Positions 55,573-64,000 of a stretch of 64,000 nucleotides of DNA are shown here, one piece after another. Source of the DNA: Agaricus subrufescens (lineage: Eukaryota > Basidiomycota > Agaricomycetes > Agaricales > Agaricaceae). The DNA is taken from the NCBI GenBank assembly GCA_029945375.1, contig CM057058.1, forward strand, positions 4,544,734-4,608,733. Direction: 5' to 3'. The position numbers and the translations under genes are program-made. The notes under the pieces were generated by a model, which saw only the letters and a program-made list of their open reading frames with translations, made no database searches and was not told the DNA's origin. The stretch's first letter is position 1. Each line of letters begins with the position of its first letter.

Positions 55573-58500
55573 ACTTTCGGGGGTTGGTGCTGGGCAGAGA
55601 CACAGGCTGTCTTCTTGATAAGTGCGCGTAGTGTGACTCCTCGGCACCGCCCGGTGTGACCTGACGCTGCCTCGTGGCCGACTCTCTTGCCTTATGCGGC
55701 AGTGCCCCCGTCGCTGCGTCCCGCCCCCGCCCGCCCGTCTGCCGGCGTGCTGGGGCGGCGACGGGGCAAAGGGGCGGCGGTGTGGGCGGGGCACCACGCT
55801 GGGGAGCGGGACGAGGAGGCGCGGGATATGGGCTGCCGGGCGCACCAAGTCCACCCGCTATCCCGGAATAATCGCTTCACGCCCCATGTCGGCTTCTTTC
55901 CAGATTTTCCATATCATATGATGCCCGGGAAGCGGTGGAATGCGCGCCAAAGGCCCGCTCATGTCCTCGGCGAGACCGCTTCTCTGGCTGTTCTCCTCCG
56001 CGCCCGCTCCCACGCCTGCTGCGGCCACCCAATGGGCTGGCCACCCGCCGAGCTGTCATTGCGGACGGTAATAGAAACGTCCAGAGCCCGTAGCCCCACA
56101 TCCCCCACACGTGGGCTGCCCAGCCTTGACCAATCCTCCTCCATCAACGGCTCTCCTCTCCCAAATCCGGCCTCCGAGTCTCCTCACAGCCGCCCCAGGC
56201 TCACACTGATCCCGAGATCGAAGAACCCTCCTCATCTAGAACTTCCATCAGTCTCCCCTCCCGACTCTGCACCTCCGCACGCGCCAGCCTCCCGTCATCC
56301 CTATTCACACTCGTATCCGCTTCTCACCCCAGAGCCCCGCTGCAACGCGCAAGCCACGCCCTCCCTGCTGCCACACCAATCCTTCGACGCCACACCCCAT
56401 TCAACACCCCAACGTGAGTGTCCTTCATTCAGCGAGTGGCTATCGCTATATATTTCATACCTAGGTATGTAAAATTCTGACTTGTTTCTTCCTTTCAGAA
56501 CCTTCCTTCCTCCCTCCCCCTAAGCTACGTCCTTAGCGCAGAGCCATTAAAAGATGATCCTCAGGTCCGGGTATGCCTGCACTGAGTTGGCCACCTATAT
56601 CGTTCCTTTCGAAACTGCCTCTCCATCTCAACTCGGAGTCGCCTGTTTATAAATAACACTACACTTCCGCCGCACCCAATTCTTTCGTGGATGGCCACTC
56701 TACATAAACCATGTCCTGGCTTCATGACCCTTTGTACCTCCCGTGCCTGTGTGTTTCTCTCTCTCTCTCTCGCCACCGCCCTCCCCGAGCTCTCTAGCGG
56801 CCACATAATAAATTCAAAGATGATATCATCGAAGTGTCATTAGATTCCGAATATATACATGTGTCACACTGGCATTGTCAAAAACCCTTTTGTACCGCTT
56901 TCCCGCGGTCAAATCCCCCGTCCAGGCAAAACCATGCCTGCGCCTCCCCTTTTTCACCTGTCAACGGCAAGGCGCCAAAGTCTGCACTTCCACATTCAGA
57001 ATTCTCGCCACCACAATCGCAAACTTGTCTCCGCAAAAGCAACAAACAACGAACGAGACTAACCAGAAGCGCCCTCCGCCAAGTCAGGGAAGACACCGAC
57101 GATACGTGGTCAAAGCCGTTCTTTCGGCATCCTGCCGGACGACGGCGTCATTCTACACAATCGGTGATAGCGCTAACTTGATGTATCACCGTACGATCAA
57201 TCTATGCCCAAACATACTGGAACCACAACAAACCAAACTTCTGAGAGGTTCATTGATCTCAAGTCTGACCTGGGAGAACGTTCACCTCTGGGGAGCGTTC
57301 AACTGCGGAACAACGTTTACGCGTTCTCTATGGCACAATAGGGCGCTTACTGTCGGTAAAGAATATGACAACCGGAGAAAATAAAGCACAAGGTATTAGA
57401 AGCAATATTCTGATTTCCCTACTTTTTTTAGGCCGAATGCTTTTTTGAAGAATTTGACTATGGACTTAGTACCCGAAATCGGGGCCGAGAGAGGCAATCT
57501 CTTTCCGTCATACGACCCTTCCCGCATTATACTGTTTCGGTCGATAACCACTCTGTGTTCGGCAGCTAGTTACGCTTGAGCAGTCAGCCACCAACTATCT
57601 ATCAATAAGTACTATCTTTAGTACAGTTCTGGCTGTACTCATCATACACTGACTTCCTGCCCAGAGTCTTTGACCAGGAACGGATAAAGCGAAAGTCATA
57701 TCGTGGGCGCACCAACGGCAACCGCGCGCCTTCTGAATGCACGGCCAACCGCACGGGAAAGTGTCAAATTCATCGTATCAAAGAACTCGACACTGTGCCG
57801 ACATCGGGATATGTCCAAATGGGGGCTACTAGTCGCCCCGAATCTATATGGGCCGGTTTTCCCATGGCGCGATGAGTGGTGATTGGTCGATTGCACTGGT
57901 TCTGGAACACAGCAGAAAAAGGACGATCTTCCATTGTCACTCTCACCCGTCCATACCAACGCTTACCATGTGTATTGTTCGTGAGAATTCCGAAGCTCAT
58001 AAAAACACATCTCGATATATGTATATTGTCTTGCTGGCCAGGGCGAGGAAACAGGCACATAGCACAATCGATACTCCACGGGTCCAATAGCTGCGCCGGA
58101 ATGTTTTATTTCATGCAAAGGACCTTTTTTGAAGAAGTCGCACATCATTTCCACCGCTCCTTCATTTATCTTAAACCAATCTTGTTTTCAGAGTCACAAA
58201 GTCGCATGTTAGATATCACCTGCCACCGTCACCCAGTCTTAGCCACAACCGGCCAACTGAGATAGGGTGATTATTGCCTCTCAGAACGCAGTATGAGCTA
58301 TTTTCTGTATCGATCATCTCTTTCTTAGCAGGCGAACGGTGAAAAAGATGAAAAGTCGAAACGGCGTTATTAAAAAGGATCAATGATTAACTATTTGCAG
58401 TTAGACATTTTGATATAGAAAATGCCATGCCTTATCGGATCCTTCCGAACGGGTGTCCGTTTAAAAGAATTGTATGTTCTACGCGGTATGCTTACTAGTG

Positions 58501-59408
58501 GATGAAGCGTTCGTTATATAGTTGATCAAAAATATCCGTGCAGCTTCTTGAGCTCATCCCGTCTTCGCTTGACCTCCCTGAACGTCGGAACGATGAGGCA
58601 AGTTCAGTCGGAGATTAAATGGCGGAACACTGCCATGCGACGCTATCGTGATTATTCCTCGTCTCAGGCCTGTCACAACCCCGTGGCCTGCCGCAGAAGG
58701 GATGCATTTGGCTGCAGGCTCTCCACATCGCGCGCTGGCTGGGTGGGGTTCTGTTCAAAAATACGGCTGCCGTTCTGAAGGTTCTAGGGCCCCCTCGCAC
58801 TCCTCAATCCCCACCACGACCTATCCGCGCTCCATCTTTGCGTCGAAAGTGGATTAGAACGTGTCATCCGTCATGGGAGTGCTGGACTAGTGCTGGTTAA
58901 GGCTAATTCGTCGTGTTCAATTATATGCCACGCTTCTGCTTCGCTTTCATGAACAACCTTGAGGCTACCCCTTGATTCTTCCTTGCATTCACAATAGTTC
59001 TCAGGCTCTACATGCAGCATGTCAGACGGCAGGCCTAGTGCTTTACATACTCAAGGAAGGGATTCCTGACCATTGCCCTCTTCTCGACCTTTTGACACGC
59101 CCATCACTGTCTTACCGAGCCATTAGTTGGAGGGTTCATGGCTGTTCACCGCACTATGATTGCTACTGAATCAGCGGCAGAAGCTCGATTGCGGTAAGTC
59201 TCCACCGCACTACGTCTCCGACCGCTTACCATTTTGGCATATTTCCATTCCATTCTGGCAGTGACACCCGCATGGCGCAACAAACTACTGCAAATTATCA
59301 TTCCTGCGACTCGCCCGCTAAGCACGTGGTGCGGTCATTTCGTTTTCACCTGCCGTATTACAGGCTCCCCTCACCGTTTACTTTGATTGTAAATAGGATA
59401 ATTTTTCG
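55573..59408. other. Long intergenic stretch without recognised gene
   Basis: GC-rich near 55.6-56.4 kb (promoter/CpG-like side of the zinc-finger gene), then mixed sequence. A (CT)n run lies at about 56755-56771. A plus-strand frame at 55687-56472 is Pro/Ser/His-rich without motif and probably follows from base composition. Nothing else could be supported. Confidence 0.4.
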
Positions 59409-60452
59409 ATGTGGAGTCCATACGGCCCAGGAAGCATCTCAAGCTTTTCGAAGTATCGCAGTGACTTGAATCATCGAGCCGATAGCTGTTCCTTGATCTC
59501 TGGACCAGATGATCCTGCACGACTGGCGCTTCTCCCTCCAACACATTATCACGGTATCGATACCACAATGGTAGATTACGAACTGGGAGACTATCACCGT
59601 CTGGCACCTAGGATTTCATCCGGAGCATATCTTGGTCTTATTTTCCTCTCTATCATCTGGCTTTTGCCCTTGGGGATTATAGTTTCTGGGGGAACAACGA
59701 TAAGCGCACAGGAAATTATTCACGGATTCACTGCTTCAAACGTCTCCTCATTCGAGCCACTGACATGGGAAAACATGAAAAAAGCCGAACACTGTTTGCG
59801 CTACAAGACAAGAAAGTATACGGCGAAATCGGTGGGCACTAGTCCTGGGCGAAGCGGAGTAGTGGAATGTGAAGCATCTTCTACGGCAATCCACGGCGTG
59901 GAGCTTCATCCCGACTATTGTGAAAATCTGGTATGCTTGTTCAGTGCCTTTTGTGTGCTAGCTTTTCGTTATGGTTTGCAAGGGCTTATGGAGCGGCATA
60001 TGGGGACACTGGGTGATAGATTTTGATGAACCTGATTGTGAGACATCTTGGACGGATTTCACAGACGAGGTGGGCCTATGCGTCGCTGAAAAGTTGGCTT
60101 ATTGTAATGAAGTTTGTAGGGTTGCCAGTCAACGACCGGCCGACGCGTGGGTCATCTCGCTTTTTTGCATGATTTCGCCTACTGAAAGGGTTTTCATCTA
60201 GCGATTAATTGCGACTTTGGATCATTTTAACCCCTATGACAGTTGGTTAACAATGTGTGCGACGACGCCGCCTGAATATGAGTTGAATGGAAAGACCCTT
60301 CCTCTTCCTTCCAAATGCGAACGGGTTCGTTACTGGTCTGTTTTCGGTTCTTCATGTCACTCACCTACCCGATACAGGGAACAAACGTCGTGATAGGGAT
60401 ATGGGACATTTTGGATGAAGGTTGCCCGTCAACCACCGCCTTGGCACCATAG
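59409..60452 (+). CDS. Mushroom-type single-pass membrane protein with repeated WGxW/Cys motif; possibly broken
   Basis: An N-terminal region with one membrane helix (GAYLGLIFLSIIWLLPLGII) is followed by WENMKKAEHCLRYKTRKYTA, GVELHPDYCENL, and after an intron GIWGHWVIDFDEPDCETSW. Then come TDE / GCQSTTGRRVGHLAF, WLTMCATTPPEYELNGKTL and VVIGIWDILDEGC, ending at 60450-60452. The alternating CLRYGTR, CE..G(I/V)WG.W and MC.TTP blocks match a group of Agaricomycete proteins of unknown function. Between HLAFLHDFAY and WLTMC there is an in-frame TGA at about 60180 that I could not remove with a GT-AG intron. The gene may be a pseudogene or use an unusual donor. The start could be 59409 or the Met at 59571. 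Confidence 0.62.
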
Positions 60453-60919
60453 AAGTATTCCATCATCGGATGCTTTACTATACAAGTTCGTGTTTGATAC
60501 ATGGCCTGCCTTATTATGGACGATTGGGACTTTCTATTGATAGCCTCACCTTCGACCTTCTAGAAGTCTTGTTCTTTTCTGTCATTCTATTCTAAATGTG
60601 GCGGCGTGCGCCCTCACCTCGTGGGCGAATTTGATTGACTTGGGGAAAGGACACGGGGCCACGATCATGTCATTCGGGCGTTTAGTATACATTTGCGTGA
60701 CCTGGGATATGTTTTGCCATGTTCACCCGACGTACGGTAATCAGAGGAAGCGACCGCAGCTTCTGGTCTCTGACAATTTAGTGGCCCTGCACCTGTCGAA
60801 CCCGTGGACATAAGTTGTTTTGGGCCATGCTTCGGGCTCCCGCTCTTTTGGCTGCGCGGACATAAACCGAGGTCGTAAAAATAGAGTTTTGTTGGGAGGC
60901 GGAAGATGCCGAAAGCGGA
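60453..60919. other. Promoter-side spacer
   Basis: 467 bases between two plus-strand genes; nothing else recognised. Confidence 0.4.
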
Positions 60920-61515
60920 ATGTTGGTTCTGGTCTACGTGCTTGTGATATTCCTCCCTCCGACCTACCTCGCCTATCGTCACTACTGGCGCCGTCCGCTC
61001 ACCCCTTCAGTACCCGCGGAAGACCCCAAGAAGGCCCCTAAATCCATCATGCAACCGCCTAGAACAGATCTTGCACCTCCAAAGGACGATCCGTTTACCA
61101 CCGAACAACTGAAGGAATTCGACGGAAGTGACCCTTCTAAAGCCATCTATGTCGCTATCAAAGGTTTGTACCAGGCCCGTTTGGGTTACAATGTTGTTGT
61201 CTAACCATTGGCTTAGGTGACATTTTTGATGTCTCACACAAGGCTGATTCGTACGGCAAGGGTCATTCGTACAACATCTTTGCCGGAAAAGACGGTTCCC
61301 GTGGACTCGGAAAGTCGAGTTTGAAAACCGAAGATGCTGTAGCAGATTATAGTGTGCTGGATGACAAGGAGCGCAAGGTGTTGGATGACTGGCATTCATT
61401 TTTTTGGTGCGTAGCTTTCGGCGTCTCTGGCCCTGCGTAAATTTGATCTCGTGTCCACAGCAAACGGTACAATATCATTGGACGCGTCATTGACGGTCCC
61501 AAAATTGAATCATAA
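60920..61515 (+). CDS. Dap1/PGRMC1-like membrane protein with cytochrome b5-like heme domain
   Basis: Exons 60920-61163, 61217-61406 and 61461-61515 close to 162 aa. An N-terminal membrane anchor (MLVLVYVLVIFLPPTYLAY) is followed by a Pro/Lys linker. The MAPR fold is marked by FTTEQLKEFDGSDP, IYVAIKGDIFDVS, SYGKGHSYNIFAGKDGSRGL and a KRYNIIGRVIDG end. In Dap1/PGRMC proteins a Tyr in the YG..Y..FAG..(A/S)RGL region ligates heme instead of two His. They support P450 enzymes, notably in ergosterol synthesis. The length fits (Dap1 is about 150 aa). It is convergent with the CFEM gene, 162 bp apart. Confidence 0.93.
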
Positions 61516-61677
61516 TCTAGCTATATTATTGTTTTAAATGAAGCTTTTATCGTGCTGTCATGCTATCTCAGTGGTCTGGTCCGTGTCACAGCAAGCACTG
61601 GTCTCGTTTTCCTTTCATCTCGGGTGTTCGTATGCTCTATATCGATTATGGTTTGCCATACATCAAGACAACGGGTC

Positions 61678-62274
61678 TCAAACCGCCAGGAAAATGCCCA
61701 ACACCCCTATCAACACCGTCCACCATGGTTTGAGTTCATTATCGGCAAAGGCTGTGTTGACGATACGCCCCGTTTCCTCGGCGTAATTAATGACAGTCGG
61801 TGTTTGAGGCTGAGATGAAGAGGTGCCATTCCCATCATCCGCTACAGATGTTCAGCTCTGACATAGACATCTTCAGATATGAACGTGGACGTACGTATAT
61901 CGGAACAATGGTCTTGAAGCCGGGCTGCTTTCTCTTGATCTTCTGGTAGACAGGAAGCCTCGATACACTTCTTGGCGGCTTGCTGGTAAACGGGATTAGT
62001 GCACGCGCACGTTTGATCGTTTCTAAGTGCCTTGGATTAGAAATTATTCGCGAAGAAACAAAGTATCTGGTCTGTACGTTTTGCAACCAGACGACTGCAT
62101 GGCGTTGGTAAGGCACATAAGCACGCACGGCGGAAGGGGATAGCTTCCCTTGGACGTGGGGCGGGGAGTGAAAGTCGCGGGAGGGAGTCCAACTACGGGT
62201 GAACCGTCGTAAGATTGTCCTCGAGCGACGAGAACGGCGAGGGATGAGAATGAGATGAGATGGGTGACTTGCAT
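61678..62274 (-). CDS. CFEM domain secreted/GPI-anchored-like protein
   Basis: Three exons (62078-62274, 61895-62022, 61678-61841) close to 162 aa. The signal peptide is about residues 1-18 (MQVTHLISFSSLAVLVAR). The CFEM cysteine pattern follows: LPPCVLMCLTNAMQSSGC, TCACTNPVYQQAAKKC, IEASCLPEDQ and LQDHCSD. A Ser/Thr-rich linker precedes a C-terminal hydrophobic tail (WWTVLIGVLGIFLAV), fitting a GPI signal or anchor. CFEM proteins act at the fungal surface, some in heme capture and some as effectors; which applies here is unknown. Divergent from SNX3 with 183 bp between the start codons. Confidence 0.9.
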
Positions 62275-62300
62275 GTCGTTGCGGGCAGTTGGTTGGCATT

Positions 62301-62375
62301 GGAATCTATTTAAGCACTGGGCCTTGGAATCGATTTAGACACTGGGCCTTGGAATCGATTTAGACACTGGGCTCG
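62301..62375. repeat. 25-bp tandem repeat, three units, in the CFEM/SNX3 promoter
   Basis: Units 62301-62325, 62326-62350 and 62351-62375 follow GGAATCGATTTAGACACTGG plus GCCTT. Unit 1 has a few changes (CTATTTAAGC) and the end of unit 3 differs. The repeat sits between two divergent genes, immediately upstream of the CFEM start. Confidence 0.9.
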
Positions 62376-62457
62376 ATCGCTACTGCACGGCGCATGCACG
62401 TGACTGATTGTGATGAGAAGCAGTGCTCCGTCATACGCTTCTCCACCGCCGTCCACC

Positions 62458-63156
62458 ATGTCGAGCACCGTCTCTCCCTTTGCCCGCAGCTCCGCCTTCG
62501 AGGACACTCTTTTGTCTGCCAGAGAGCAAACAGTGCGCTTCTGGCCTTTTTCTTCGCTCTGCTGACCATCTTACACACCATTCCCAGATAGAAGAGATGT
62601 ACAGCATCCCTGAGAGTTTCCTCGAAATCGAGGTCCGCAACCCCCAGACACACGGTATGCCGCACCTCCTACTGCTCGCTGGTGACCTCTCATCTCCATG
62701 CTTAGGGTTTGGTCGCAAGATGTACACAGACTATGAAATTATTTGCAAGGTGCGCGTTCTTTCCTCCCTTATTCGTACCTTTTGCTAGCTCACTGATGAA
62801 CATGCAGACCAATATACCCGCCTTCAAGCTTCGTCACTCTGTCGTCAGACGCCGCTACTCCGACTTTGAAGCTTTTCGCGACATCCTCGAACATGAATCT
62901 ACCCGCGTCAATATCCCCCCCCTTCCTGGCAAAGTCTTTACCAACCGCTTCTCAGATGAGGTGATAGAGAGTCGGAGAGAGGGCTTGGAGAGATTTCTGA
63001 GCATCGTTGCTGGTCATCCCTTACTTCAGGTACGTTGCGCTATCTGCAAGATCGCACTGTAGTCATTCTGACGACCTACGGCGATGATAGACCGGAAGCA
63101 AGGTTCTTTGCGCCTTTTTACAGGATCCAGCTTGGGATAGAACCCAATGGCTCTAG
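62458..63156 (+). CDS. SNX3: Sorting nexin 3 (Snx3/Grd19), PX domain
   Basis: Five exons (62458-62532, 62588-62654, 62706-62749, 62808-63029, 63091-63156) close to 157 aa, the usual size of SNX3. A short N-terminus ([20 protein letters not shown]) is followed by a complete PX domain: [43 protein letters not shown], the loop [26 protein letters not shown], and the tail [13 protein letters not shown]. The RRYSDF arginine and PPLPGK loop bind phosphatidylinositol 3-phosphate. SNX3 works with retromer in endosome-to-Golgi retrieval. Start and splice sites are supported by unbroken phase and good consensus. Confidence 0.95.
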
Positions 63157-63231
63157 AGTTTTCTCGTTTGTTCCACTGTAACATATGTATCTTTGTCTGT
63201 TGATGATTTATGAATACCTTTTTGCCACAAC

Positions 63232-63657
63232 ATTTTAGCGCTGATGTCGAAGAGCTCTCCTTGTGCAACTGCTTACTGGTGAGGAAGGCAATGTCCCCCT
63301 CTTACATGGATATATTCAACTCATACCTAAGACATCGGATGCGATTCAATCAGATGTACTGGCATGTACACAAGTCACCTGGAGGAGCCGCCAACCGGCT
63401 TCAGTGATAACAGATTCCTCATCGCCATGGTACATTCCATTTTGCATATGCGACAAAACCCAGGTTGTAGTGCCCTGTACCCCCACCTGACTCTGTCAAA
63501 TGTACACTTTTTCGATAGTGAGCCGGTCGCTGGAGGCTGCTGCATCACAGAAAGTGGCTACTGCTCCTATCACGATAAATAGAACGAAAGGGACAACAAA
63601 GACCAAGATGGAGAAGACGAGGATGATGAATATGACTTTGAAAGTGGACACTAGATA
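63232..63657 (+). CDS. Unidentified gene fragments
   Basis: Two protein-like stretches lie on the plus strand in different frames: one with LLTGEEGNVPLLHGYIQLIP (about 63260-63330) and one with GFSDNRFLIAMVHSILHMRQ (about 63388-63450). An acidic tail, DQDGEDEDDEYDFESGH, stops at about 63657. They may be exons of one gene downstream of SNX3, or decayed remnants. I could not fix start or splice sites and do not recognise the family. An alternative is a minus-strand hydrophobic frame over 63540-63650. Confidence 0.35.
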
Positions 63658-63826
63658 GCACAGTATTCAAAATCGCAAAACACCGTGCCGGTTTCCTGTC
63701 TGTTTTCTTGAAGGGGGTCAGCCGAAAAAAAAAAGTATGTGGCCAATGACGAATTTATTGACCTTTCTGCAGGCCACTTATAGCAAAGGTACCCTACGAA
63801 TCTTCAACGTCAAAGTTAGTTGGCAA

Positions 63827-63961
63827 TTAGAACAAATCTTCTTCAAGTATGTCGGCCCATCGATCCAATGCGGCGTATCGCGTACATTCTTCTGTATGAA
63901 ATTTGAGTTTTTCATTGTTGGAGCCCTGGAAATGCGCCTTGTTGAGGTACTCGTTAATTGC
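63827..63961 (-). CDS. Last exon of an unidentified gene cut by the right window edge
   Basis: Reading minus, a TTTTTAG acceptor (ending at 63962) precedes 44 codons: AINEYLNKAHFQGSNNEKLK ... CTRYAALDRWADILEEDLF, with a TAA at 63827-63829. The exon is in phase 0. The charged, regular sequence looks like a real C-terminus, but I do not recognise the protein. Upstream exons lie beyond 64000. Confidence 0.55.
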   Translation of the reverse strand, partial: AINEYLNKAHFQGSNNEKLKFHTEECTRYAALDRWADILEEDLF

Positions 63962-64000
63962 CTAAAAATGATAAAGATAAATGGATCACAGCTTTGGGAT

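Noticed and set aside
55687..56472. 261-aa plus-strand Pro/Ser-rich frame
   Set aside because: GC-rich composition produces long frames on both strands here; no domain or signal supports it.
62301..62375. CRISPR-like array
   Set aside because: The units are contiguous, without spacers, and the genome is eukaryotic.

Overview
This window is from a filamentous basidiomycete, most likely an Agaricomycete (mushroom-forming fungus). The genes are intron-rich with short (about 45-68 nt) GT-AG introns. The gene content also fits: a NACHT P-loop NTPase of the mushroom type, a short heme-thiolate peroxidase (peroxygenase family), GH92 and GH3 glycosidases, a fungal P450, an NCS1 permease, CFEM and small six-cysteine secreted proteins, and a LINE with RT and RNase H. 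All coordinates and splice models were worked out by eye; models described as closed are those in which the reading frame and exon lengths add up.

Left part (1-13.4 kb). A LINE enters from the left edge and ends in a poly(A) tract at about 4051. Its tail sits inside exon 2 of a NACHT gene copy, of which only exon 1, intron 1 and a few codons remain. An apparently intact paralogue (five exons, 730 aa) follows at 4535-6948 on the minus strand. Next come a DNAJC3/P58IPK-like ER co-chaperone (7163-9024, +) and a small secreted six-cysteine protein (9412-9915, -). The end of the co-chaperone gene and the whole secreted-protein gene are present a second time at about 11.7-13.4 kb. In that copy the secreted protein gene is intact and the J-domain part is a decayed remnant. 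An unrelated direct repeat of about 250 bp lies between the two copies.

Middle part (13.4-39 kb). A gene-poor stretch is followed by minus-strand genes: a GH3 beta-glucosidase, a heme-thiolate peroxidase, and two tandem GH92 alpha-mannosidases. The second mannosidase ends in RDEL, an ER-retention-like tail. After them lies an amplified locus made of a divergent gene pair: X (DUF6987-like, minus) and Y (Arg/Ser-rich, plus, with a conserved C-terminal block). The pair shares a promoter of about 270-320 bp. Three copies are present, interleaved with an NCS1 permease gene and fragments of it. Copy 1 has a broken Y, copy 2 looks intact, and copy 3 has an intact Y while its X exon 1 is fused to an internal piece of the permease.

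Right part (39-64 kb). A BBE-like FAD oxidoreductase hides an in-frame stop-free intron. It is followed by a P450, a BCAS3-like WD40 protein, a coiled-coil plus GATA-like zinc-finger protein, a mushroom-specific single-pass membrane protein (possibly broken), a Dap1/PGRMC-like cytochrome b5-fold protein, a CFEM protein and a SNX3/Grd19 sorting nexin. The CFEM and SNX3 genes are divergent, and the short gap between them carries a 25-bp tandem repeat. The right edge cuts a minus-strand gene whose last 44 codons are visible.

No CRISPR array, rRNA or convincing tRNA was seen. The most unusual structures are the triplicated X/Y pair with its permease chimera and the LINE-interrupted NACHT paralogue.
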